39,884 nt of DNA from Chromatiaceae bacterium (GTDB taxonomy: Bacteria > Pseudomonadota > Gammaproteobacteria > Chromatiales > Chromatiaceae): contig JANQFI010000136.1 of the NCBI GenBank assembly GCA_028277905.1, positions 1 through 39,884 on the forward strand. Direction: 5' to 3'. A model generated the notes under the pieces. The model worked only from the letters and a program-made list of their open reading frames with translations, had not been told where the DNA came from and searched no databases. Shown one piece after another: positions 9,392 through 19,317 of the stretch. Numbering within the stretch: the stretch's first letter is position 1; the number at the start of each line of letters is the position of its first letter. The translations under genes and the position numbers were made by a program.

Positions 9392-10324
9392 ATGGATACG
9401 CGAGAGCACATACCCGTCCTGTTGGGGGAAAGCATGCGGGCCTTGGGGGTGAAAGCGGATGGTGTCTATGTGGACGCTACCTTTGGTCGCGGTGGGCACG
9501 CGCGCGCCATCCTGGCGCGCCTGGGCCCGGCCGGCCGGCTGCTGGCGCTGGATCGCGATCCGGAAGCCGTGGCCCTCGGCGCCGAGCTTGCCGGCGCCGA
9601 CCCGCGCTTCTCCATCGCGCGCGCGCGCTTCTCCGCGGCGCCGGCGGTCGCCGAGCGCGCGGGCCTGCGCGGGCGTGTGAGCGGGCTACTGGCAGACCTC
9701 GGCGTATCCTCTCCCCAGCTGGACAACGCCCGGCGCGGCTTCAGCTTCGGCGCCGACGGGCCGCTCGACATGCGCATGGACCCGGATACGGGCCGCAGCG
9801 CCGCGGACTGGCTCGCCATGGCCGACGAGCGTGCTATCGCCCAAGTCCTGAAGGACTATGGCGAGGAGCGCTTCGCCAGGCGCATCGCCCGCACCATCGG
9901 TGAGACCCGGCGCACCCGTCCCATCCGCACCACGGGCCAGCTCGCCGCCCTGTGCGAGCGTGCGGTGCCAACCCGCGAGCCCGGCAAGCACCCGGCCACC
10001 CGTACCTTCCAGGCCCTGCGCATCCAGGTGAACGCGGAGCTCGATGAGCTGCGCGCCCTGCTCGCCGGTGCTTGCGACCTGCTCGCCGCCGGCGGCCGGC
10101 TGGTCGTGATCAGCTTCCACTCCCTCGAAGACCGCATCGTCAAGGGCTTCATTCGCGACGAGCGCCATGGCGCGGGACTGCCTAAGGGGGTCCCCGTTAC
10201 CGACGACCAGGTGCCGAGGCGCTTCAAACCCATCGGCGGCGCCGTGCGCCCAGGCGCGGACGAGGTGCGCGCCAACCCAAGGGCGCGGAGTGCCGCGCTG
10301 CGCGCGGCGGAGCGGCTGGCATGA
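9392..10324 (+). CDS. rsmH: 16S rRNA (cytosine-1402-N4)-methyltransferase
   Basis: Adds the N4 methyl to C1402 of 16S rRNA, the base also modified by RsmI. The 310 residues match the family length. Visible motifs: EHIPVLLGESMRAL, the SAM-binding DATFGRGGHARAIL, LALDRDPEAV, LLADLGVSSPQLD, RGFSF, GPLDMRMD, and near the C-terminus LVVISFHSLEDRIVKGFIR. It ends in ATGA, overlapping the ftsL start, so it is translationally coupled. Confidence 0.97.
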   Translation: MDTREHIPVLLGESMRALGVKADGVYVDATFGRGGHARAILARLGPAGRLLALDRDPEAVALGAELAGADPRFSIARARFSAAPAVAERAGLRGRVSGLLADLGVSSPQLDNARRGFSFGADGPLDMRMDPDTGRSAADWLAMADERAIAQVLKDYGEERFARRIARTIGETRRTRPIRTTGQLAALCERAVPTREPGKHPATRTFQALRIQVNAELDELRALLAGACDLLAAGGRLVVISFHSLEDRIVKGFIRDERHGAGLPKGVPVTDDQVPRRFKPIGGAVRPGADEVRANPRARSAALRAAERLA

Positions 10325-10650
10325 GACCGCGGCAGCACCAGGCCAGTGCCGACCGTGCCGCCCTGCTGGCGGCCTGCGCCCTGGCCGCGGCCGTGCTGGC
10401 CTCGGCCGTGGCGGTCATCTACGTGAAATACCTGACCCGGGAGGAGTTCGGCACCCTGCAACAGGTGCGCGCCACGCGCGATGCCCTGGACGTGGAATGG
10501 GGCCGGCTGCAGATCGAAGAGGCGGCACTGACCTCGCACACCCGTATCGAAGACAGCGCCCGCAACCAGCTGGATATGATCATGCCCGCCGGTGGCGAGG
10601 TGCGCGTGGTGGAGGTCCCGCCGATCCAGGGGGGCGACGATGCGCTTTGA
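10321..10650 (+). CDS. ftsL: Cell division protein FtsL
   Basis: A 109-residue bitopic divisome protein. A short cytoplasmic N-terminus is followed by one membrane segment at about residues 14-37 (LLAACALAAAVLASAVAVIYV) and a periplasmic helical stretch rich in E, R and Q (EEFGTLQQVRATRDALDVEW) that fits the leucine-zipper-like coil pairing with FtsB and FtsQ. Sequence conservation in this family is poor; the call rests on size, topology and position between rsmH and ftsI. Confidence 0.9.
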   Translation: MRPRQHQASADRAALLAACALAAAVLASAVAVIYVKYLTREEFGTLQQVRATRDALDVEWGRLQIEEAALTSHTRIEDSARNQLDMIMPAGGEVRVVEVPPIQGGDDAL

Positions 10651-12430
10651 GCAACGCAGCAGCCGCGAGCGCATGAAGGCACGCCTGCGCCGCGCCGAGC
10701 TGGCCCGGCGCAAGCCGCCGAGCTTCACCGCGCGGCGCGCCGCGCTGGGGCTGATGCTCACCGCGGCCTGCCTGGCCGTCGTGGCCGCGGCCTTCCAGCG
10801 GCAGGTGCTGGAGAACGAGTTCCTGCGCGACGAGGGCGAGAAGCGCTTCCTGCGCGAGCGCGTGATCGCCGCCCGCCGGGGCATGATCACCGACCGCAAC
10901 GGCGAGCCGCTGGCAATCAGCACATCCATGTCCACCGTCTGGGCGGACCCGCAGTTGCTTGCACAGCGCCGCGACGCGCTGCCGGCGCTGGCCAGGGCCC
11001 TGGCGGCGCCAAGCGGCGAGCTGGACGCACGGCTGAGTGGCTACCTCGAACAGGGGCGCCGCTTCATGTACCTGCGGCGCCGGGTGGCGCCGAACCGCGC
11101 CTACGCGGTGCAGCAGGTCATCGACGACCTCCACCTCGCCGGCGTCGGCATGGACACCGAGTACCGCCGCTTCTATCCGGGTGGCGAGATGTTCGGCCAG
11201 CTGGTGGGCTTCACGAACGTGGACGACATCGGCCAGGAGGGCATAGAGCTGGTCTTCGAGGACCGGCTGCGCGCCGCGCCGGGCAAGCGCCGCGTCATCC
11301 AGGACGGCCGCGGCCGCGTCGTCGAAGAGGTGGAGCAGATCAGGCCGCCGAGCCACGGCCAGGACCTGGCGCTCAGCCTGGACCGGCGCCTGCAGTTCCT
11401 CGCCTACCGCGAGCTCAAGCGTGCCGTCGCCCAGCACCGCGCCAAGTCCGGCACCGCCGTGTTGCTGGACATCACGACGGGCGAGGTCCTGGCGATGGTC
11501 AACCAGCCGGCCTTCAACCCCAATGCGGCGCGCAGCGAGCCGGTGGAGAATCGCCGCAACCGGGCGCTGACCGACGTGTTCGAGCCCGGCTCGACCATGA
11601 AGCCATTGGTGGTGGCCACCGCCCTGGAGGCTGGGCTCATCAACCCGCGCACGCCGGTGAGCACCGCACCCGGCGTGCTGCACCTGGGCCACAACCGGGT
11701 CAAGGACATCCGCAACTACGGCCTGCTCACGGCCACTGGCGTGATCACCAAGTCCAGCAACGTCGGCGTGGTGAAGATCGCTCAGCGCATGGATCGGGCG
11801 ATGCTTTGGCAGACCTACAGCCGGCTCGGCTTCGGCCGCATCACCGGTGTCGAGTTCCCGGGCGAGCGCACCGGCTTCCTGCCGCACTACGCGGGCTGGT
11901 CGCGCTTCGAGCACGCGACCCTGGCCTTCGGCTATGGACTCAGCATGACCTCGCTGCAGCTGGCGCAGGCCTATGCTGTGGTCGCCAACGACGGCATGCG
12001 CCTTCCTGTGACCCTGCAGCGCCGCGATGCCGTGCCCGCGGGCGAGCGGGTGTTCTCGGTGGCAACCGCCCGCGCCGTGCGCGCGATGATGGAGACGGTC
12101 GTCTCCAACAAGGGCACCGCGCGGCGCGCGATGATCGCGGGCTATCGTGTCGGTGGCAAGACCGGCACCGCGAAGAAGGCCACTGGCCGCGGCTATGCGC
12201 CCGGCAAGTATCAGGCGGTGTTTGCCGGCATGGCGCCCATCTCCGAGCCCCGCTTCGTGATGGTGGTGATGATCGACGAGCCTCAGGGCAAGTACTACTA
12301 CGGCGGTATCGTCGCGGCGCCCACCTTCGCCAAGGTCATGCAGGCCGCGCTCAGGCTCTACAACGTGGCCCCTGACGACCCGCAGGCGGAGCTGCTGCTG
12401 GCGGGCCTGAGGCGCGAGGCGGGGCGATGA
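10640..12430 (+). CDS. ftsI: Peptidoglycan D,D-transpeptidase FtsI (PBP3)
   Basis: Septal transpeptidase that cross-links peptidoglycan with FtsW. The 596-residue protein has one N-terminal membrane helix (LGLMLTAACLAVVAAAF), the pedestal domain start (ARRGMITDRNGEPLAIST), and the transpeptidase domain with all three active-site motifs: STMK in FEPGSTMKPL, SSN in ITKSSNVGVVK, and KTGTAKK. The start at 10640 gives the usual short cytoplasmic tail and overlaps the ftsL end by 11 bases. The stop overlaps the next start as ATGA. Downstream, the expected murE does not follow. Confidence 0.97.
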   Translation: MRFEQRSSRERMKARLRRAELARRKPPSFTARRAALGLMLTAACLAVVAAAFQRQVLENEFLRDEGEKRFLRERVIAARRGMITDRNGEPLAISTSMSTVWADPQLLAQRRDALPALARALAAPSGELDARLSGYLEQGRRFMYLRRRVAPNRAYAVQQVIDDLHLAGVGMDTEYRRFYPGGEMFGQLVGFTNVDDIGQEGIELVFEDRLRAAPGKRRVIQDGRGRVVEEVEQIRPPSHGQDLALSLDRRLQFLAYRELKRAVAQHRAKSGTAVLLDITTGEVLAMVNQPAFNPNAARSEPVENRRNRALTDVFEPGSTMKPLVVATALEAGLINPRTPVSTAPGVLHLGHNRVKDIRNYGLLTATGVITKSSNVGVVKIAQRMDRAMLWQTYSRLGFGRITGVEFPGERTGFLPHYAGWSRFEHATLAFGYGLSMTSLQLAQAYAVVANDGMRLPVTLQRRDAVPAGERVFSVATARAVRAMMETVVSNKGTARRAMIAGYRVGGKTGTAKKATGRGYAPGKYQAVFAGMAPISEPRFVMVVMIDEPQGKYYYGGIVAAPTFAKVMQAALRLYNVAPDDPQAELLLAGLRREAGR

Positions 12431-12678
12431 GCGTGCCGGGCTCGATGGCAAGCATGTCGTCGCGACGGCAGGTCGAGCTCGGGGGAAGGCTGTCGTGGGC
12501 CGGTACCTGGGATGTGGGGCCCACTGCCGACAGCCGCGGCGACGGTCGTGGCCGGCTTTTCGGGTCGCTTCGGGGGGAGCGGCGTGACGGTCACGGCCTT
12601 GTTGCCAGGGAGGGACTGGCCAGGGAGGCCCAGCCCAGGGAGCCCCTGCCTGTCCGCTCCGCGGGGAGGGCGTGCTGA
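12427..12678 (+). pseudogene. murF: Degenerate MurF remnant at the murE-murF site
   Basis: An 83-codon ORF fills the gap where murE and murF (about 3 kb) normally lie. Residues 19-66 resemble the first 60 residues of MurF: LGGRL, then TADSRGDGRGRLFGSLRGER, matching the family pattern STDSRxxxxGxLFVALxGER, then DGH. After that the ORF is compositionally biased and ends without the ATP-binding GTNGKT-type or any later Mur ligase motif. Its ATG overlaps the ftsI stop as ATGA and its TGA overlaps the mraY start as TGATG, so the junctions look like the original operon joints with the middle removed. Whether it is a real deletion or an assembly collapse cannot be decided here. MurE and MurF are essential and must be supplied elsewhere. 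Confidence 0.6.
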
Positions 12679-13760
12679 TGCTGCTCTGGCTCACCGACTG
12701 GCTCGGCCAGTACGACAGCGGCTTCTACGTCTTCCGGTATCTCACGCTGCGCACCATCCTCGGCGTGTTGACGGCACTCGGCATCTCGCTGCTCGTGGGC
12801 CGGCCCATGATTCGCTGGCTCAGCAGCTACAAGGTAGGCCAGGTGGTGCGCAACGACGGCCCGGAGAGCCACTTCTCCAAGGCCGGCACGCCGACCATGG
12901 GCGGCACCCTGATGCTGGTGTCCATCGGCGTCGCGACCCTACTCTGGGCAGACCTGCACAACCGGTTCGTCTGGGTGGTCCTGGTCACGACCATGGGCTT
13001 CGGCACCATCGGCTTCGTCGACGACTACCGCAAGCTGGTGCTGCGCGACCCAAAGGGCCTATCCGGGCGCTGGAAGTACTTCTGGCAGACCATCGTCGGC
13101 CTGGCTGCGGCGCTCTACCTGTACCTGAGCGCGACCACGCCTAGCGAGACGGCGCTCCTGGTGCCCTACGTCAAGGACGTCAGCATCCAGCTGGGTCCGC
13201 TGTTCGTGCTCTTCGCGTACTTCGTCATCGTCGGCACCAGCAACGCCGTCAACCTCACCGACGGACTCGACGGCCTCGCCGTGGTGCCGACGGCCATGGT
13301 TGCGGGCGGGCTCGGCATCATGGTGTACGCGGCAGGCCACACGGAGATCGCGGCGTACCTGCGCATACCCTATGTTGCAGACGTCGGCGAAGTGGTCGTG
13401 CTCTGCGGCGCCATCGCCGGGGCGGGCCTCGGCTTCCTGTGGTTCAACACCTATCCGGCGCAGGTGTTCATGGGCGACGTCGGCGCGCTGGCGCTGGGCG
13501 CGGCGCTGGGCGCCATCGCCGTCGTCGCCAAGCAGGAGCTGGTGCTCTTCGTCATGGGCGGGGTGTTTGTGCTGGAAACCGTCTCCGTGATGCTGCAGGT
13601 GGCCTCCTTCAAGCTCACCGGCAAGCGCATCTTCCGCATGGCGCCGCTGCACCACCACTACGAGCTCAAGGGCTGGCCCGAGCCGCGGGTCATCGTGCGC
13701 TTCTGGATCCTGACCGTCGTGCTGGTGTTGATCGGGCTGGCGAGCCTGAAGATCCGATGA
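12678..13760 (+). CDS. mraY: Phospho-N-acetylmuramoyl-pentapeptide transferase
   Basis: Inner-membrane enzyme that transfers phospho-MurNAc-pentapeptide to undecaprenyl phosphate, making lipid I. The 360 residues, with about ten membrane segments, equal the E. coli length. Motifs: KAGTPTMGG, the catalytic [28 protein letters not shown] and the [14 protein letters not shown] loop. The ATG at 12678 was preferred over the GTG at 12672 because GGGGAGG lies 8 bases upstream. It overlaps the remnant upstream by one base and murD downstream as ATGA. Confidence 0.97.
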   Translation: MLLWLTDWLGQYDSGFYVFRYLTLRTILGVLTALGISLLVGRPMIRWLSSYKVGQVVRNDGPESHFSKAGTPTMGGTLMLVSIGVATLLWADLHNRFVWVVLVTTMGFGTIGFVDDYRKLVLRDPKGLSGRWKYFWQTIVGLAAALYLYLSATTPSETALLVPYVKDVSIQLGPLFVLFAYFVIVGTSNAVNLTDGLDGLAVVPTAMVAGGLGIMVYAAGHTEIAAYLRIPYVADVGEVVVLCGAIAGAGLGFLWFNTYPAQVFMGDVGALALGAALGAIAVVAKQELVLFVMGGVFVLETVSVMLQVASFKLTGKRIFRMAPLHHHYELKGWPEPRVIVRFWILTVVLVLIGLASLKIR

Positions 13761-15145
13761 GCATGCCCGGCCTCAGCCCCCCGGATCTGACGCCTAGGGC
13801 ACTGGCCGGTACCAAGGTGCTGGTCGTCGGCCTGGGTCCCACCGGACTCTCCTGTGCGCGCTACCTGCACGCGCGAGGTGCCACCGTCGCCGTCAACGAC
13901 AGCCGCGACGCACCGCCGGCCCTGCCGAGGCTTCGCGCCGAGCTGCCGGACATCGCGGTGATGCTCGGCGGATTCGACGACGCCGCCTTCGCCACTGCCG
14001 ATGTGGTGATCGTCGGTCCGGGCCTGCCGATGACGACACCAGCGGTGGCCAGGGTCATGGCCGCCGGCACCCCGGTGGTGGGCGACGTGGAGCTCTTCGC
14101 TCAGGCCGTGCAGGGGCCCGTGGCTGGGATCACCGGCACCAACGGCAAGAGCACGGTGACTACGCTGCTGGGCCAGATGGCGCTCGCCACGGGCAGGCGC
14201 ACCGGCATCGGCGGCAATCTCGGCGAGCCCGTGCTGAACCTGCTCGCGGACGACGTCGAGTTGTATGTCATCGAATTGTCCAGCTTCCAGCTCGAGACCA
14301 CGCACTCGCTGCCGCTGGTCACGGCCACCCTGTTGAATCTGTCGCCGGACCACATGGACCGCTACCCGGATCTGGCCGCCTACGCCGCCGCCAAGCGGCG
14401 CATCTTCGCGCACGCGGCGAGTGCAGTCGTGAACCGCGATGATGCGGCTTCCGTGCGCCTCGCAGCAGGGGTCGCCCGACAGACCGGCTTCACCCTGAGC
14501 GAGCCGGCGCTCGCAGACGACTGGGGCATCTGCGGCCACCGCGGGAGCCGCTGGATCTGCCGGGGCGAGGAGGCCGTGCTGCCGGTGGACGATCTGGTCC
14601 TGCCCGGCACCCACAACCTCGCCAACGCGCTGGCAGCCCTGGCGCTCGGCGAGCGCTGCGGCCTGGCGCGCGAGCCGATGCTGGACGTCCTCCGGCGCTT
14701 CCGTGGGCTGTCGCACCGAAGCCAACTGGTGGCGGACCACAATGACATCCGTTGGATCGACGATTCCAAGGGCACCAACCCCGGTGCCACCGTGGCGGCA
14801 CTGGGCGGGCTGGTACCTGACCCGGCCCGCGGCAAGGCGGTGCTCATCGCCGGTGGCGACTGCAAGGACGCCGACTTTTCGCCCTTGCCGCCGGCCGTGC
14901 GCCGCGCCGCCCGGGCCGTCGTGCTCATCGGTCGCGACGCGGACGACCTCGCCGCCGTGCTGGCGAGCACCGTGCCGCTGCACCGGGCCGCAGCCATGGA
15001 TGAAGCCGTGCGCAAGGCCGCCGCACTGGCCAGGCCCGGCGACTGCGTGCTGCTCTCGCCGGCCTGTGCGAGCTTCGACATGTTCGACGACTACCGCCAT
15101 CGCGGGCGTGTCTTCGCCGAGGCGGTTGCGAGGTGGGTGCCATGA
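13757..15145 (+). CDS. murD: UDP-N-acetylmuramoyl-L-alanine--D-glutamate ligase
   Basis: Cytoplasmic ligase that adds D-Glu to UDP-MurNAc-L-Ala. The 462-residue protein has the Rossmann-like N-domain ([17 protein letters not shown]), the ATP loop [13 protein letters not shown] near residue 125, [10 protein letters not shown], the inter-domain [12 protein letters not shown] and the C-domain [15 protein letters not shown]. The N-terminal extension before VLVVGLG is about 20 residues, slightly longer than in E. coli. ATGA coupling to mraY and ftsW. Confidence 0.97.
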   Translation: MSMPGLSPPDLTPRALAGTKVLVVGLGPTGLSCARYLHARGATVAVNDSRDAPPALPRLRAELPDIAVMLGGFDDAAFATADVVIVGPGLPMTTPAVARVMAAGTPVVGDVELFAQAVQGPVAGITGTNGKSTVTTLLGQMALATGRRTGIGGNLGEPVLNLLADDVELYVIELSSFQLETTHSLPLVTATLLNLSPDHMDRYPDLAAYAAAKRRIFAHAASAVVNRDDAASVRLAAGVARQTGFTLSEPALADDWGICGHRGSRWICRGEEAVLPVDDLVLPGTHNLANALAALALGERCGLAREPMLDVLRRFRGLSHRSQLVADHNDIRWIDDSKGTNPGATVAALGGLVPDPARGKAVLIAGGDCKDADFSPLPPAVRRAARAVVLIGRDADDLAAVLASTVPLHRAAAMDEAVRKAAALARPGDCVLLSPACASFDMFDDYRHRGRVFAEAVARWVP

Positions 15146-16419
15146 GTCAGGCGATGTCGGCCGCGGCGCGTCCGGGCGCGCGCCGCCGGCGCCGCCAGGA
15201 TCGGCAGGAGCCGGTGCTGGACGCCGGTCTGCTGGTGGCCGTGCTCTTCCTGCTTGGGCTGGGGCTCGTCATGGTGACCTCGGCGTCCATGCCCATGGCA
15301 GACCGCAACTTCCAGGATCCCTTCTTCTTCGTGCTGCGCCACGGCATGGCGCTGGGCCTGGCGCTTGCTTTCGGCGCGCTCTGCTTCGCCTTGCCGCTCA
15401 AGATCTGGGAAGCAGCGGGACCGCTCCTGATGCTGCTCGGTATCGGCCTGCTGCTGTTGTTGCTGGTACCAGGTGTCGGGCGCACCGTCAACGGCGCGAC
15501 GCGCTGGATTCCCTTGGGCGTTCTGAGCCTGCAGCCCTCGGAGATGATCAAGCTGACCAGCGTGCTGTACTTGAGCGGCTACTTGGTGCGCAAGCAGCTG
15601 GAGGTGCAGATGAGCCTGATGGGCTTCCTGCGGCCGATGGTGCTGATCGGTATCGCCTGCGCCCTGATCATGCTGCAGCCGGACTTCGGCACGACGGCCG
15701 TAATCCTCGCCGCGAGCATGGGTCTCTTGTTCCTCGGCGGGGTCAGCGTGCTGAGCTTCGTGGTGCTCGGCATGCTGGTGCTCGCCGGATTGGCAGCGCT
15801 GATCGTTACCGAGCCCTATCGGCTGACGCGGGTCACCTCCTTTCTCGACGCCTTCGACGACCCGTTCAACACCGACTACCAGCTGAGTCAGGCGCTGATC
15901 GCCTTCGGCCGCGGCGAGTGGCTGGGCGTGGGCCTCGGCCATGGCATCCAGAAGCAGTTCTACCTGCCTGAGGCGCACACGGACTTCCTGCTCGCCGTGA
16001 TCGGCGAGGAGTTCGGCCTGCTGGGCGTGCTCGTCGTCGTCATCCTGTTCGCCTTCATCACCTGGCGCGCCTTCGAGATCGGTGCCCGCGCCCGCCACCA
16101 GGGGGACCTGTTCTCCTGCTATGCGGCGCACGGCTTCGGGCTGCTGGTGGGACTCCAGGCCTTCATCAACGTCGGCGTCAACACCGGGCTCCTGCCCACC
16201 AAGGGGCTGCCGCTGCCCTTCATGAGCTACGGCAGCAACGCGCTGATCGTCGCCTTGATGGCCATGGGCCTGCTCTTGCGCATCGACTTCGAGCTGCGCC
16301 GCAAGGCCGTGGAGCCGATCCCCGAGGGCAGCGTCCACCGCGAGCGCCCGCTGCCGCCCGCACCTGTGCTGCGCGAGCGCCATAGACGCGAGCGGGGGGC
16401 CACATGGCGGCGTGCGTAG
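15142..16419 (+). CDS. ftsW: Septal peptidoglycan glycosyltransferase FtsW
   Basis: SEDS-family glycosyltransferase that polymerises lipid II at the septum with FtsI. The 425 residues show about ten membrane helices and the family signatures ARRWIPLG-like TRWIPLGVLSLQPSEMIK, MLQPDFGTTAV, YQLSQALIAFGRGEWLGVGLG, LPEAHTDFLLAVIGEEFG and LPFMSYGSNALI. The Arg-rich N-terminus (RRRRRQDRQ) is cytoplasmic. The ATG at 15142 overlaps the murD stop; a GTG at 15133 would add three residues. Confidence 0.96.
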   Translation: MSQAMSAAARPGARRRRRQDRQEPVLDAGLLVAVLFLLGLGLVMVTSASMPMADRNFQDPFFFVLRHGMALGLALAFGALCFALPLKIWEAAGPLLMLLGIGLLLLLLVPGVGRTVNGATRWIPLGVLSLQPSEMIKLTSVLYLSGYLVRKQLEVQMSLMGFLRPMVLIGIACALIMLQPDFGTTAVILAASMGLLFLGGVSVLSFVVLGMLVLAGLAALIVTEPYRLTRVTSFLDAFDDPFNTDYQLSQALIAFGRGEWLGVGLGHGIQKQFYLPEAHTDFLLAVIGEEFGLLGVLVVVILFAFITWRAFEIGARARHQGDLFSCYAAHGFGLLVGLQAFINVGVNTGLLPTKGLPLPFMSYGSNALIVALMAMGLLLRIDFELRRKAVEPIPEGSVHRERPLPPAPVLRERHRRERGATWRRA

Positions 16420-17498
16420 CGGTCATGGCCGGCGGCACTGGCGGGCACGTGTTCCCGGCCCTCGCGGTCGCCGAGGTGCTGCGTGCGCGCGGCGCCGAGG
16501 TATTCTGGATCGGCACAAGCGCCGGCATGGAGGCGCGGCTGGTGCCGGAGCACGGCTTCGAGATGGAGTGGGTCGGCATCCAGGGCGTGCGCGGCAAGGG
16601 CGTCAAGGCGCTGCTGACGGCGCCCTGGCAGCTCGCCGCCGCGGTCCGCGAGGCGGCGACCATCCTCAGGCGCCGGGCGCCGCAGACCGTTCTCGGCATG
16701 GGCGGCTTCGTCGCCGGCCCAGGCGGGCTCGCCGCCAGGCTACAGAGCCGCGCCCTGGTGATCCAGGAGCAGAACAGCGTGCCCGGTCTCACCAACCAGT
16801 GGCTCGCGCGCGTCGCCGATCGGGTGTTCGAGGCCTTCCCGGGCAGCTTCCCGGCGCGCCGCCGCGCTATCCTCAGCGGCAACCCGGTGCGCGCCGCCAT
16901 CGCCATGCTCCCGGCGCCCGCCGAGCGGCTGCGCGCCCGCCGGGGCCGGCCGCGGCTCCTGGTGGTGGGCGGCTCCCTCGGCGCTAAGGCGCTGAACGAG
17001 ACGGTGCCGGCGGCGCTGGCGCTGATAGACCAAGACGACCGCCCCGCGGTGCGCCACCAGGCCGGCGAGAAGACGCTCGTGGTGGCGCGCCGCGCCTACG
17101 CCGATGCTGGTGTCGCCGCGGAGGTGACACCCTTCATCGCGGACATGGCCGAGGCCTACGCCTGGGCGGACCTGGTCGTCTGCCGCGCCGGCGCGCTCAC
17201 GGTGTCCGAGATCGCCGCCGCCGGGCTTGCCGCCATCTTCGTGCCCTTCCCCTTCGCGGTGGACGACCACCAGGTGGGCAACGCCCGCTGGCTCAGCGAC
17301 GCCGGCGCGGCGCGGCTCATGATCCAGCAGGACCTGACCCCAGTGCTGCTGGCGGCACAGCTGCGCGAGCTGCTCGGCGACCCCGACCGACGCCTGGCCA
17401 TGGCCGAGGCCGGTCGCGAGCGGGCGCAGAGGGACGCGGCGGAGCGCATTGCCGATGCCTGCCTGGAGTTGGCTGCAGGCTCGGAGCCGTCCGCATGA
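16404..17498 (+). CDS. murG: Lipid I N-acetylglucosaminyltransferase MurG
   Basis: Peripheral membrane GT28 enzyme that adds GlcNAc to lipid I to give lipid II. The 364-residue protein begins with the glycine-rich [17 protein letters not shown], and has [42 protein letters not shown] and the UDP-GlcNAc site [17 protein letters not shown] with FPFAVDDHQ. It overlaps ftsW by 16 bases. After it the tight packing of the operon is interrupted by 187 bases. Confidence 0.97.
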   Translation: MAACVAVMAGGTGGHVFPALAVAEVLRARGAEVFWIGTSAGMEARLVPEHGFEMEWVGIQGVRGKGVKALLTAPWQLAAAVREAATILRRRAPQTVLGMGGFVAGPGGLAARLQSRALVIQEQNSVPGLTNQWLARVADRVFEAFPGSFPARRRAILSGNPVRAAIAMLPAPAERLRARRGRPRLLVVGGSLGAKALNETVPAALALIDQDDRPAVRHQAGEKTLVVARRAYADAGVAAEVTPFIADMAEAYAWADLVVCRAGALTVSEIAAAGLAAIFVPFPFAVDDHQVGNARWLSDAGAARLMIQQDLTPVLLAAQLRELLGDPDRRLAMAEAGRERAQRDAAERIADACLELAAGSEPSA

Positions 17499-17685
17499 TC
17501 GGTCAGGACGCTCACCGATCAGTGCCTCGGGCACCCGGGGCCCAGGGTCAAGGGTCGCGTGCGGCCCCGCTCTCGCCGCATCGGCGCTCGGCCCCCGGCG
17601 CTCGGCCCCTCGGCATTGGCCCTTGGACCTCTCCTGCCGCCGCACCCCTTGGGTCGCGTGCGCGGCCGCCTGGGAGCACCGCGCC
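17499..17685. other. murG-murC spacer
   Basis: A 187-base gap in an otherwise overlapping operon. It is very C/G-rich and contains short duplications: GGGTCGCGTGCGGCC reappears nearly unchanged about 100 bases on, and CGGCGCTCGGCCCC occurs twice in a row. No protein-family match and no clear promoter. Confidence 0.5.
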
Positions 17686-19125
17686 GTGAACGCCCACCGA
17701 GCGCATAGCGCGAGCTACATGGGCCGCATGCGCCGGCTGCACTTCATCGGCATCGGTGGCGCCGGCATGAGCGGCATCGCCGAGCTGATGGCCAACCTGG
17801 GCTACGAGGTGCAGGGCTCGGACCGCCGCGCGAGCGCGGTTACCGACCGGCTGCACCTCCTGGGCGTCGAGGTCTTCATCGGCCACGACGCCACCCATGT
17901 GGCCGATGTGGATGCGGTGGTGGTGTCCACCGCCATCGATTCCGCCAACGCCGAGATCGTCGCCGCCCGGGCCGCGCGCATCCCTGTGGTACGCCGCGCC
18001 GAGATGCTCGCCGAGCTGATGCGCTTCCACTACGGCGTTGCCGTGGCCGGCACCCACGGCAAGACCACGACCACCAGCCTGATCGCAAGCATCCTGGCGG
18101 AGGACGACCTGGACCCGACCTTCGTCATCGGTGGGCTGCTCAACAGCGCCGGGGCCAATGCTCGCCTCGGCACCAGCAAGTACCTGGTGGCGGAGGCCGA
18201 CGAGAGCGACGCGTCGTTCTTGTTCCTGCAGCCGATGCTGGCCGTGGTGACGAACATCGACGCCGACCACATGCATACCTACTGCGGCGACTTCAATCGG
18301 CTACGCAACACCTTCGTCGACTTCCTGCATCACCTGCCCTTCTACGGCCTGGCCGTGCTGTGCGTGGACGACGACGAGGTCGCATCCCTGGTGCCCATGA
18401 TCTCGCGGCCCGTGGTCACCTACGGCACCCGCGCCGACGCCGACGTCCGCGCCGACAATGTCCGCCAGCAGGGCACGCGCATGCATTTCGATGCACAGCT
18501 GCCGGGCGGCGCCGTGCTGCACATAGAGCTCAACCTGCCGGGGCGACACAACATGCTGAACGCGCTCGCGGCGATCGCCGTCGGCCTGGAGCTGGGCGTG
18601 GACGAGGACGCCATCCGTAGCGCGCTGGCGGGCTTCCAGGGCGTGGGCCGGCGCTTCGTCGTGAGCCACTGCCACCTGCGCGGCGAGCGCGATGTCACCC
18701 TGATCGACGACTATGGCCACCACCCCACCGAGTTGGCCGCCACCATGGCCGCCGCCCGCGGCAGCTGGCCGAAGCGACGGCTGGTGCTGGTGTTCCAGCC
18801 GCACCGCTACACCCGCACCCAAGAGCAATTCGACGACTTCGTGCACGTCCTCTCGGCGCCGGATGTCCTGGTGCTCTGCGAGGTCTACCCCGCCGGCGAG
18901 CAGCCCATTCCCGGCGCCGACGGCCGCAGCCTGGCGCGTGCCATCCGCGCCCGTGGCCGGCTCGACCCGATGTTCGTGCAGGACCTGGGCGAGGTGGAGG
19001 AGGTGCTGGAGGCGACACTCGCCGACGGCGACGTGGTGCTGGTGTCCGGCGCGGGCGACATCGGCGGTCTCGCCGCACGGCTGCCGCAACTGCTGGAGGA
19101 CGGAGGTGACGACGATGCGACCTAA
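17686..19125 (+). CDS. murC: UDP-N-acetylmuramate--L-alanine ligase
   Basis: First Mur ligase, adding L-Ala to UDP-MurNAc. Motifs: [20 protein letters not shown], the ATP loop [72 protein letters not shown] and FQPHRYTRT. The GTG at 17686 gives 479 residues (E. coli 491) and has GGGAG ten bases upstream. ATG codons at 17719 and 17728 are reasonable alternatives, as the conserved part starts at MRRLHF. The longer frame from 17449 would run through the spacer and is rejected. Confidence 0.95.
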   Translation: MNAHRAHSASYMGRMRRLHFIGIGGAGMSGIAELMANLGYEVQGSDRRASAVTDRLHLLGVEVFIGHDATHVADVDAVVVSTAIDSANAEIVAARAARIPVVRRAEMLAELMRFHYGVAVAGTHGKTTTTSLIASILAEDDLDPTFVIGGLLNSAGANARLGTSKYLVAEADESDASFLFLQPMLAVVTNIDADHMHTYCGDFNRLRNTFVDFLHHLPFYGLAVLCVDDDEVASLVPMISRPVVTYGTRADADVRADNVRQQGTRMHFDAQLPGGAVLHIELNLPGRHNMLNALAAIAVGLELGVDEDAIRSALAGFQGVGRRFVVSHCHLRGERDVTLIDDYGHHPTELAATMAAARGSWPKRRLVLVFQPHRYTRTQEQFDDFVHVLSAPDVLVLCEVYPAGEQPIPGADGRSLARAIRARGRLDPMFVQDLGEVEEVLEATLADGDVVLVSGAGDIGGLAARLPQLLEDGGDDDAT

Positions 19126-19317
19126 TCCCGGCGCTGCCGGTGGCACGCTGCTGCGGAGCCGCCGGCTCGGCAGTCTCGGCCTGCACCTCGGCTGCGGCGA
19201 GCCGCTGTCCACGACCCTGGCACAGTGCGGTGACGCGCCGCGGGTCCGCCCGGCCGCCGCATCCGACCCTGGCCCCGGCTTGTCGGCGCGACGGCCCCGA
19301 CACCCGGATTGGCGGCC

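Noticed and set aside
10580-12694. 704-residue minus-strand ORF opposite ftsI
   Set aside because: His/Gln/Ala-rich shadow typical of GC-rich genomes; ftsI on the other strand explains the region fully.
17449-17685. 79-residue N-terminal extension of MurC
   Set aside because: It overlaps the end of murG and is Pro/Arg-rich low-complexity sequence without counterpart in MurC proteins.
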